NCBI GenBank assembly: GCA_050252075.1
Contig: JBFWLP010000097.1
Coordinates: 1-12,676 of the forward strand
Length of the DNA: 12,676 nt
Reading direction: 5' to 3'
Origin: JAAYGT01 sp050252075
GTDB taxonomy: Bacteria; Pseudomonadota; Gammaproteobacteria; Burkholderiales; Burkholderiaceae_B
Notes under the pieces: model-generated
Database searches by the model: none
What the model was told of the DNA's origin: nothing
Seen by the model: the letters and a program-made list of their open reading frames with translations, nothing else
Part shown: piece by piece, positions 7,061-12,676 of the stretch
Numbering within the stretch: position 1 is the first letter of the stretch
Layout of the letters: every line of letters starts with the position of its first letter
Made by a program: the position numbers and the translations under genes

Positions 7061-7152
7061 CGTATGGCTCCTTTATTCTTCAGGGCCTGAATCGCCGACG
7101 GATCCACTCCCGCCTCGGCCAGAATTTCTTCGGTATGCTGCCCCAACCGGGA
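7057..7152 (-). pseudogene. 3' remnant of a CaiB/BaiF-family CoA-transferase gene
   Basis: On the minus strand, in a frame different from citE, about 31 codons read SRLGQHTEEILAEAG, then DPSAIQALKNKGAIR and a TGA. The motif LG(Q/E)HTEE(I/V)L followed by an acidic/helical stretch and a final GAI is the characteristic C-terminus of CaiB/BaiF (class III) CoA-transferases. The frame has no start codon and is closed upstream by a TGA at 7165-7167 inside the tandem repeat. More than 90 percent of the usual roughly 400-residue gene is missing. The stop overlaps the lyase start as ATGA, as in an intact operon. The breakpoint lies at about 7150-7155. Confidence 0.8.
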
Positions 7153-7187
7153 GTTGTTTTGGGGTCAGAGTTGTTTTGGGGTCAGAG
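7151..7187. repeat. 17-bp perfect tandem repeat at a deletion/insertion scar
   Basis: The unit GAGTTGTTTTGGGGTCA occurs at 7151-7167 and again at 7168-7184, followed by a third partial copy, GAG. It separates the broken CoA-transferase end from the lysR stop (7197-7199). Repeats containing GGGGTCAGA are familiar to me as dispersed intergenic elements in betaproteobacteria, some near REP-associated transposases, but I cannot confirm that here. No terminal inverted repeats or transposase sequence remain. Confidence 0.75.
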
Positions 7188-7196
7188 CAAACACTC

Positions 7197-8087
7197 TCAC
7201 TGCAGCGCGGCGCCGATGCGCTTTGCAACAGTGACAAGTGTATCGATCGGCTGGCTGATCTTGTGCGACAAGTACGACGCGCCCAGCGTAAGCATGGGCG
7301 CTGGACCATCCAGGCGGCGATAAACCGCCAGGGGGTGGGGAAAATGCTGCAGTGTCGAGGCCACGAAACCAATACCCACACCGCATGCCGCCATGCCCAC
7401 AATCGATTGGGCAGGCGAAGCCTCGAGGATCACTTTGGGGCTGAACCCGGCGTCCTTGCAGGTGGCAATTACACCGTCGTACATGTTCGGGGCAATATTT
7501 CGGGCAAAGACAATGAAGTGCTCATTGGCCAAATCTTTCAGCTGTAAACGACGTTTGGATGCCAGGGGATTGGATCGGGCCATCACAATATCGAAAGGCA
7601 ATGCGCTGAGCGTAGTGAGCACGATGGTGGGATCGTCCAGAGGCGGGTGACAAATACCCACGTCAATATCGCCGTTACGCAAGGCAAACTCTTGTTCAGT
7701 GGTGGTCATTTCACGCACCATCACCTGGATGCCGGGCATGATCTGCCGAAACTGCCGCACCAGTTCGGGCACCATAATAAACAGGGAAGGCGCCGTTGCA
7801 CCAACGGTGAGCCGGCCCTCGATTCCGTTACTGACCTGACGTGCCAGGTAGATCGCATCGTCCATATTCTGAAGAATCTTGCGGGCCTCGGGCAATAAGG
7901 CCTCACCGGCCCGTGTCAAGGCAACGTAGCGTTTGGTGCGATAGAACAGTTCGGCCTCCAGATCGTTTTCCAGCTGTCGGATTTGCTGGCTGAGCGCCGA
8001 TTGCGTCATGTTGCAGCGCGAGGCCGCCCGCCCGAAATGCAGCTCTTCGGCCAGGGTGACGAAACTGCGCATGCGACGTCGATCCAT
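7197..8087 (-). CDS. LysR-family transcriptional regulator
   Basis: This is a 296-residue LTTR, normal length for the family. The N-terminal winged helix is MRSFVTLAEELHFGRAA, then MTQSALSQQIRQLE and LFYRTKRYVALTRAG (residues about 6-65). A linker helix and the periplasmic-binding-like effector domain follow (RLTVGATA, GDIDVGICHPPL, and GMAACGVGIGFVAST with its conserved glycines). FGRAASRCNMTQSALSQQI resembles regulators of aromatic and carboxylate catabolism (CatR/BenM-like). The ATG at 8087 has GGAG 8 nt upstream. It is divergent from the dehydratase operon, the classical layout for an LTTR activating its neighbour in response to a pathway metabolite. The 3' end abuts the tandem repeat, but the C-terminus seems complete. 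Confidence 0.94.
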   Translation of the reverse strand: MDRRRMRSFVTLAEELHFGRAASRCNMTQSALSQQIRQLENDLEAELFYRTKRYVALTRAGEALLPEARKILQNMDDAIYLARQVSNGIEGRLTVGATAPSLFIMVPELVRQFRQIMPGIQVMVREMTTTEQEFALRNGDIDVGICHPPLDDPTIVLTTLSALPFDIVMARSNPLASKRRLQLKDLANEHFIVFARNIAPNMYDGVIATCKDAGFSPKVILEASPAQSIVGMAACGVGIGFVASTLQHFPHPLAVYRRLDGPAPMLTLGASYLSHKISQPIDTLVTVAKRIGAALQ

Positions 8088-8277
8088 GATTTGTCTCCAG
8101 CACGACTTTTTAATTAGAAAAATTACTTTTTTGATAATAATAAATCGTTTGTACTATTTAATGGCCGCTTTTATCCTTTTGCGACATTACAAAAAATCAG
8201 GTGGCACACGGTTGCACGAAAACCTGGTGAGCCGCCTTTCTACCCGCCCGAAGCGGGAACTTATAAAAGAGATGGCA
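8088..8277. promoter_or_regulatory. AT-rich divergent control region between lysR and the dehydratase operon
   Basis: This stretch of 190 bp is markedly AT-rich between about 8107 and 8165, unlike its surroundings. TAAAT at 8141-8145 and ATTTA at 8156-8160 form a short dyad with a 10-nt centre, the sort of interrupted dyad LTTRs use, but it is weak evidence. A possible plus-strand -35 is TTGATA at 8131-8136; TATTTA at 8155-8160 is a poor -10 at 18 nt. On the minus strand TATTAT occurs in the same tract and could be a -10 for lysR. A small CCCGC/GCGGG hairpin lies at 8243-8257 in the dehydratase leader. The plus frame is open across the region, but the residues do not resemble the enzyme family. 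Confidence 0.5.
8265..8271 (+). promoter_or_regulatory. Ribosome binding site favouring the dehydratase start at 8278
   Basis: AAAAGAG ends 6 nt before the ATG at 8278 and directly touches the alternative ATG at 8272, which is two codons upstream in the same frame. The spacing therefore favours 8278. Confidence 0.5.
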
Positions 8278-9480
8278 ATGGAGCGAGACAAAACTCTGGA
8301 TACCAAAATAACGATAACGGACATCAAGACCACCGTTGTCAACGCCCAGATGCGCAACTGGGTGTTCGTGAAGGTTATTACCAACCAGCCGGGCCTGTAC
8401 GGCTGGGGCGAGGCCAGCCTGAACTGGAAAACCCGCGCCGTGACTGGCGCCGTGGAAGATCTGAAAACCCTGCTGATCGGTCGCGACCCGCGCGACATTG
8501 AGCAATGCCTGCAGATCATGAACAAGCACAGCTATTACCGGCTTGGCATCATCGGCGTTACAGCCATCAGCGGCATTGAACATGCTTTATGGGATATTTC
8601 GGCACGTGCGCTGGGTGTTCCGGTATGGCGCTTGCTGGGCGGGAAAGTACGCGATCAGGTGCGTCTGTACACCCATCTGGGGCTGGGCGAAATGAGCGCG
8701 GTCTACGATACCTTCGACCACGGCGCACTGCGCGAGCGTGCCCTGAAAGTGGTGGAGGCCGGCTACAACGCCCTGAAAGTGGTCTTCATTCCCTACGGCG
8801 GCTACGTATCGAGCATTGCTGACCGCAAACATGTCGAAAAGCTCATGCAAACATTACGGCTGGCCGTTGGCGATGAAGTCGACATCATGATCGACTTCCA
8901 CGGACGACCGGCCTCCATTTCTGCAGCGCTGGGCTATATCGAAGCACTGGCGCCCTTCAGCCCCATGTTCTGCGAAGAGCCCGTGCAGCCGGGCGACACA
9001 GCCGCCATGATCCAGATTGCCCAGCGCGCGCCCTGCCCCATTGCGGGCGGCGAACGTTTGATCGGCCTGAAAGAGTTCATGCCACTGCTTCAGGGCAAAG
9101 GCTTGCACATCGTTCAGCCCGACCTTAATCACACCGGCGGATTGCTCGAAGGCAAACGGATCGCCGCCGTGGCGGCGGCGGAACTGATCGGCGTGGCGCC
9201 GCACAACCCCAACGGCCCGCTGGCCGGCGTAGCCGCTCTGCACTTCGCGGCCTCGACCCCCAACTTCGTGATCCAGGAAGAGATGTCGGGCGCGGTTCCC
9301 TGGTATGCCGATGTGGTTGATTCGCCCCTGGTGCGCACCGGATCGTACTGGTCGATTCCGGAACTGCCCGGATTCGGCGTGGAAATCAATGAAGCCGAAG
9401 CGGCCAAGCATCCGTTTCAGCCCGAAGTTCAACATGCCACGTCAGCCGTACTTTCTGACGGCACCATCGCGGACTGGTAA
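8278..9480 (+). CDS. Mandelate racemase/muconate lactonizing family dehydratase (galactonate dehydratase-like)
   Basis: This is an enolase-superfamily enzyme that abstracts the proton alpha to a carboxylate, most likely dehydrating a hydroxy- or sugar acid to a 2-keto-3-deoxy acid. The roughly 400-residue protein has the N-terminal capping domain (WVFVKV, GLYGWGEAS) and a barrel with metal ligands in IDFHGR (Asp206, His208), CEEPV (Glu233/234) and GGER (Glu259). APHNPNGP contains the catalytic His309. DFHG, EEPV and APHxPxGP match the arrangement of E. coli DgoD, where the two histidines are the acid/base pair. Similarity to DgoD does not prove galactonate as substrate; this family is poor for substrate transfer. 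Start at 8278 (MERDK) or 8272; the open frame to 8008 is not used because it overlaps lysR. It is the first gene of the operon, with the dehydrogenase 5 nt downstream. Confidence 0.9.
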   Translation: MERDKTLDTKITITDIKTTVVNAQMRNWVFVKVITNQPGLYGWGEASLNWKTRAVTGAVEDLKTLLIGRDPRDIEQCLQIMNKHSYYRLGIIGVTAISGIEHALWDISARALGVPVWRLLGGKVRDQVRLYTHLGLGEMSAVYDTFDHGALRERALKVVEAGYNALKVVFIPYGGYVSSIADRKHVEKLMQTLRLAVGDEVDIMIDFHGRPASISAALGYIEALAPFSPMFCEEPVQPGDTAAMIQIAQRAPCPIAGGERLIGLKEFMPLLQGKGLHIVQPDLNHTGGLLEGKRIAAVAAAELIGVAPHNPNGPLAGVAALHFAASTPNFVIQEEMSGAVPWYADVVDSPLVRTGSYWSIPELPGFGVEINEAEAAKHPFQPEVQHATSAVLSDGTIADW

Positions 9481-9485
9481 GCCCC

Positions 9486-10586
9486 ATGAAAGCATTCAGC
9501 ACACCCGCGGGGGTCTACAACGCAACGCCGCCCGCCATCGTCTTCGGGGCCGGCGCATTTGCCCGGCTGCCCGAGCAGGTCGAACGCTTGGGCGCCCGCC
9601 GACCCATCGTGGTCACCACCCCCGGACGCGGAGGCTCGCTGGGCGCGCAGGCGCAGGAAATGCTGGGCACCGGCTGTGCCGGCCTGCTGCCCAGAGCCAT
9701 TTCCCAGGTGCCCATCGAACTGCTGCATGAAACTCGGTCCATTGTCCGGGGCTCGGGCGCCGATTGCATCGTGGCTGTGGGCGGCGGCGCAGCCACCGGA
9801 CTGGCCAAGGGCCTGTCACTCGAACTGGCTCTGCCCATCATCAACGTACCCACCACCTATTCCGGCTCGGAAATGACGGGGTTTTGCGGTATCACGATCG
9901 ACGGCGTGAAGCGTATGCACACCAGCCTGAACATGCTGGCGCGCACGGTCATCTACGACCCGGAACTCTCCCGAGCCTTGCCACTGGACATTTCCGCTGC
10001 AAGCGCCTTTAACGCACTGGCACATTGCGTGGACGCACTGGTCGTGGACACCTGCAGCCCTATCATGGCCCTGGCCGCCACCGAAGGCGCCCGCGTACTG
10101 CACGCAGCGCTGGCCGGCCTGGGCAATGCGCCTGACGACATGCAGGTACGCACCGATCTGTTATACGGTGCCTATCTGGGCGGCGCCGCCCTGACCGGCG
10201 GCTTTGCCTTGCAGCACGGGCTGGCGCATGTACTGGGTGGCAGTTTCGGGGTATCCCATGGTCTTGCCCACGCATTGGTGTTGCCGCATGTCACGCATTT
10301 GTTCGCCCGGAAAGTGCCGGCAAGAATGGCGCCCATCGCCGCTGCCTGGGGGGTACACGTCGAGCAGCTGGGTGAAACACTGTTCGATTCCCTGAGACAT
10401 CTGGGCTTGCCCACCAGCCTCAAGGCTCTGGGCTTTGCGCAGGAAAACCTGGCCTCGGCCGTCATGATCGCCATCGACACCGACAACAGCCAAACCCCGT
10501 TCGCTGTCGGTGCCAAAGACATCGAACGTTTGTTTATCGACGTATATGAAGGCAACCGCCCCCACCAGGAGCGACCGCATGATTGA
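9486..10586 (+). CDS. Maleylacetate reductase-like iron-containing alcohol dehydrogenase
   Basis: This is a group III (iron-containing) alcohol dehydrogenase, 366 residues, closest in motif pattern to maleylacetate reductases. The NAD-binding half has VAVGGGAATGLAKGL (97-111) and VPTTYSGSEMT (121-131). The C-terminal half has ASAFNALAHCVDAL (172-185) and QHGLAHVLGGSFGVSHG (243-259). His180, His244 and His258 occupy classical metal positions, but the usual Asp ligand is Asn176, as I recall for maleylacetate reductases, which do not depend on metal like FucO does. No ring-cleavage dioxygenase lies nearby, so chloroaromatic degradation is not supported. A keto- or semialdehyde reduction, or an alcohol oxidation, downstream of the dehydratase is more likely. 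The start follows the previous stop after 5 nt with only a weak ribosome site (translational coupling). The end overlaps tctB by 8 nt. Confidence 0.88.
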   Translation: MKAFSTPAGVYNATPPAIVFGAGAFARLPEQVERLGARRPIVVTTPGRGGSLGAQAQEMLGTGCAGLLPRAISQVPIELLHETRSIVRGSGADCIVAVGGGAATGLAKGLSLELALPIINVPTTYSGSEMTGFCGITIDGVKRMHTSLNMLARTVIYDPELSRALPLDISAASAFNALAHCVDALVVDTCSPIMALAATEGARVLHAALAGLGNAPDDMQVRTDLLYGAYLGGAALTGGFALQHGLAHVLGGSFGVSHGLAHALVLPHVTHLFARKVPARMAPIAAAWGVHVEQLGETLFDSLRHLGLPTSLKALGFAQENLASAVMIAIDTDNSQTPFAVGAKDIERLFIDVYEGNRPHQERPHD

Positions 10587-11022
10587 ACGTATCGTCAATA
10601 TTATCTGGTTGCTAATCGGACTGGGCACCATGGCCAATGCCATCAGCCTGGGGCTGATGGGCCCCATGGGCCCGGACAGCGGCTTTTTCCCGATGATCTG
10701 CGGGGTGATCGTCACCGCGTGCAGCCTGACCATGATTCTGGGTAAGTCCCGGTACCTGGTTGCCTCGCCGGAATGGCCCACACGCACAGCCATTTACCGG
10801 GTGTGCGGAGTGCTGGGCGGCCTGATCGCCATGGCCATTCTGCTCGAATACCTTGGCTTTGCCATCGCCGGGGTGATCACGACCTTTGTACTGCTTCAGG
10901 CGGTTGAACGATCCAGCTGGCTACAGTCCGTGTTCCTGAGCATCGTCTCCGTTGCGGTCATCATGTACCTGTTCGGCCACTTGCTGGGCATGACCCTGCC
11001 ACGCAGTCCCTGGGGGTGGTAA
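10579..11022 (+). CDS. tctB: TTT transporter small membrane subunit TctB
   Basis: This is the small integral membrane component of a tripartite tricarboxylate transporter. The 147 residues contain four hydrophobic segments (around IVNIIWLLIGLG, FFPMICGVIVTACSLTMIL, GGLIAMAILLEYLGFAIAGVI, and FLSIVSVAVIMYLFGHLLG). The family signature PMGPDSGFFP near residues 30-40 corresponds to the GPG.FP loop, and the C-terminus is LPRSPWGW. AGGAG lies 8 nt before the ATG at 10579. The gene starts inside the end of the dehydrogenase gene and ends flush with tctA, so the three are one transcript. The transported solute is unknown. Confidence 0.9.
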   Translation: MIERIVNIIWLLIGLGTMANAISLGLMGPMGPDSGFFPMICGVIVTACSLTMILGKSRYLVASPEWPTRTAIYRVCGVLGGLIAMAILLEYLGFAIAGVITTFVLLQAVERSSWLQSVFLSIVSVAVIMYLFGHLLGMTLPRSPWGW

Positions 11023-12519
11023 ATGGAAGCGATCAACGGACTCATGATGGGCTTTTCGGTATTGCTGAAACCGGAAAATCTTTATTTTTGCTTTATCGGC
11101 AGCGTTATCGGCACCATGGTGGGTGTGTTACCCGGCATCGGGCCGCTGGCGGCACTGGCGCTGCTGCTGCCTGTCACCTTTCAGCTGGAACCCGTTGCCG
11201 GGCTGGGCATGCTGGCGGCCATTTTTTACGGTGCCATGTACGGCGGCTCGACCACGTCGATACTGGTGCGTATCCCGGGCGAGGCCGCCTCGGTGGTCAC
11301 GGCCATCGACGGGCACGAGCTGGCACGCCAAGGACGCGCCGGTGCCGCTCTGGGTATCGCCGCCATCGGATCATTTATCGCCGGTACCATCGCGCTGGTA
11401 GCCCTGACGTTCTTTTCGCCATGGCTCAGCCGTGTGGCGATCAGCTTCGGGCCGCCGGAAAACTTCGCCCTGATGGCGCTGGGGCTGGTCTGTACCCTTT
11501 ACATGATCGGCGGCTCCAAGGTGAAGGGCGTGCTGATGATTGCCATGGGCTTTCTGAGCGCCATTATCGGTATGGACATCATCAATGGCCAATACCGCTT
11601 CACCGCCGACACATTCGTGCTGGCCGGAGGTATCGAGATTATCTCGGTCGTGATTGGCCTGTACGGCATTTCGGAAATTCTGGTCAATTGCGAAACCATC
11701 GTCAAAAACCAGTTGCTCACCGACAAGATCCGCGGGCTGCTGCCCACACTGGCCGACTGGAAAGCGTCTTGGAAACCCATGATGCGCGGCAGTTTTCTGG
11801 GGTTCTTCCTTGGGCTGGTTCCCGGAGGAGGCCCGGTAACAGCCTCGTTCGTGTCTTATACGCTGGAACGCAAAGCCGCCAAGGATCCTTCCCGTTTCGG
11901 CAAAGGCGCCATCGAAGGGGTTGCCGGCCCGGAAGCGGCCAACAATGCGGCGGTTTCCGGCGGCATGATCCCGCTTTTCACCCTGGGCATCCCGGGCAAC
12001 GCCGTTACCGCGCTGTTGCTGGGCGCTCTGGTGATTCAGGGCGTACAGCCGGGCCCCACGTTCATCACCCAGCGCCCCGACCTGTTCTGGGGTGTGATCA
12101 GCAGCATGTACGTCGGGAACGTTTTCCTGCTGCTGCTGAACCTGCCGTTGATCGGCTTGTGGGTGCAGTGCCTGCGGGTGCCATATCGCGTACTGTTCCC
12201 GCTGATCTTGCTGTTGTCCGTCGTAGGGGCCTATTCGGCCAACCAGAACGTCTTTGACCTGTGGGTCATGATCGTCTTCGGCATTCTGGGCTACGTACTT
12301 CGGAAACTGCAGTACGAATTTGCTCCCTTTCTTATTGCGTTTGTTCTGGCACCCACGCTGGAACAATCGCTGCGGCAGTCGCTGGTGATGTCGCCCGACG
12401 GCATGGCCATTTTCGGTCAGCGGCCCACCGCTGCTGTCTTGCTGGCACTTAGTTTGCTACTTGCTGTACTTGTTTTTAAACAACGCAGGACCCCTACCCC
12501 TCAAGGAGACACAGAATGA
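11023..12519 (+). CDS. tctA: TTT transporter large membrane subunit TctA
   Basis: This is the large permease subunit of the tripartite tricarboxylate transporter, 498 residues with about a dozen predicted membrane segments, normal length. The two duplicated halves each carry the family signature: VLPGIGPLAALALLLP (35-50) and LVPGGGPVTASF (265-276). YGGSTTSILVRIPGE (73-87) and TLGIPGN (320-326) are also present, with GVAGPEAANNAA (299-310) in between. The ATG immediately follows the TAA of tctB. The gene ends overlapping the next receptor gene by ATGA. It works with TctB and a periplasmic TctC, driven by ion gradient. It may also serve the orphan receptor at 3466-4491. Confidence 0.96.
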   Translation: MEAINGLMMGFSVLLKPENLYFCFIGSVIGTMVGVLPGIGPLAALALLLPVTFQLEPVAGLGMLAAIFYGAMYGGSTTSILVRIPGEAASVVTAIDGHELARQGRAGAALGIAAIGSFIAGTIALVALTFFSPWLSRVAISFGPPENFALMALGLVCTLYMIGGSKVKGVLMIAMGFLSAIIGMDIINGQYRFTADTFVLAGGIEIISVVIGLYGISEILVNCETIVKNQLLTDKIRGLLPTLADWKASWKPMMRGSFLGFFLGLVPGGGPVTASFVSYTLERKAAKDPSRFGKGAIEGVAGPEAANNAAVSGGMIPLFTLGIPGNAVTALLLGALVIQGVQPGPTFITQRPDLFWGVISSMYVGNVFLLLLNLPLIGLWVQCLRVPYRVLFPLILLLSVVGAYSANQNVFDLWVMIVFGILGYVLRKLQYEFAPFLIAFVLAPTLEQSLRQSLVMSPDGMAIFGQRPTAAVLLALSLLLAVLVFKQRRTPTPQGDTE

Positions 12520-12676
12520 AAATGAACACTATAAAATCATTCGGCGCAGCACTGATTACGGCGTTTTCCATGTCGGCATTCGCCGCCGACCCGGCTGTTG
12601 AAAAACTGAAACCCGCCAACTTTCCCGAGCGCCCCATCGAATTCACGGTGGTCTACCCCGCCGGCGGCGGCATGGA
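12516..12676 (+). CDS. tctC: TctC/Bug-family periplasmic binding protein, 3' truncated by the window
   Basis: An open frame of about 53 codons runs off the right edge. It begins with a signal peptide (MKMNTIKS, hydrophobic core ALITAFSMSAFA, likely cut before ADP). It reaches the family's first ligand loop, NFPERPIEFTVVYPAGGGM, equal to the YP.GG.xD motif of Bug proteins. AAGGAG stands 7 nt before the ATG at 12516; a second ATG at 12522 is possible. The start overlaps the tctA stop, making the transporter operon order B-A-C. Confidence 0.9.
   Translation, partial: MKMNTIKSFGAALITAFSMSAFAADPAVEKLKPANFPERPIEFTVVYPAGGGM

Noticed and set aside
7141..7200. A CRISPR-like or intact insertion sequence reading of the repeats
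   Set aside because: There are only two contiguous 17-bp copies with no spacers, no terminal inverted repeats and no transposase.
7073..7402. 109-codon minus-strand open frame spanning the tandem repeat and the end of lysR
   Set aside because: It is out of frame with both lysR and the CaiB remnant; its residues match no family and the remnant frame explains the region.
8243..8257. CCCGC/GCGGG hairpin before the dehydratase as a terminator
   Set aside because: The stem is only 5 bp with no T run, and it is placed in the leader of an expressed operon.
8008..8277. In-frame upstream extension of the dehydratase by up to 90 residues, including an ATG at 8161
   Set aside because: It overlaps the lysR start and promoter region, lacks a ribosome site, and the residues do not fit the family N-terminus.
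11016..12257. 413-codon plus-strand open frame within tctA
   Set aside because: It is a shadow frame of the clear TctA coding sequence: rich in Arg/His/Gly, with no recognisable domain.
11371..12366. 331-codon minus-strand open frame opposite tctA
   Set aside because: It is antisense to a certain gene, with Gln/Arg/His-rich low-information composition and no ribosome site seen.

Overview
The window reads as an accessory catabolic region of a Gram-negative betaproteobacterium, most likely Alcaligenaceae (Bordetella/Achromobacter/Pusillimonas type). The reasons are the GC-rich coding sequence, the abundance of tripartite tricarboxylate transporter (TTT/Bug) parts, and the mix of HpcH/HpaI lyase, CaiB/BaiF remnant, GntR-FCD and LysR genes typical of that family. 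The genus is inference. I see no RNA genes, CRISPR array, intact transposase, origin or convincing terminator.

Left module (1-6215). A 5'-truncated GntR/FCD regulator (+) converges, 3 nt apart, on a TcuA-like FAD dehydrogenase (-). Behind the dehydrogenase lies a 223-nt divergent control region. It holds two near-identical 18-bp palindromes of the form TGTATTY-N4-GAATACA, one lying over the -10 of a good minus-strand promoter, plus an 11-bp inverted repeat. To the right is a tight plus-strand operon: a C45 (penicillin acyltransferase-like) Ntn hydrolase, an orphan Bug/TctC periplasmic binding protein, and two overlapping NodB-fold hydrolases. The second hydrolase has lost both metal-binding histidines of motif 2. 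Two amide-bond hydrolase families, a solute receptor and a carboxylate-type flavin dehydrogenase under one apparent regulator suggest uptake and stepwise hydrolysis of an amide- or imide-containing organic acid, followed by oxidation. The substrate is unknown.

Middle (6212-8087, minus strand). A CitE/HpcH-like CoA-ester lyase is preceded by only the last 31 codons of a CaiB/BaiF CoA-transferase. That remnant is cut off at a perfect 17-bp tandem repeat, which abuts the end of a LysR regulator gene. This is a deletion or insertion scar that has left the lyase directly downstream of lysR.

Right module (8088-12676, plus strand). Divergent from lysR, across an AT-rich intergenic region, is an operon of a mandelate racemase/galactonate dehydratase-family enzyme, a maleylacetate reductase-like alcohol dehydrogenase and a TTT transporter in the order tctB-tctA-tctC. 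The last gene runs off the window. Spacing is tight or overlapping throughout. The operon looks like uptake and dehydration of a hydroxy- or sugar-acid followed by an NAD(P)H-linked oxidoreduction, with LysR as the likely activator.
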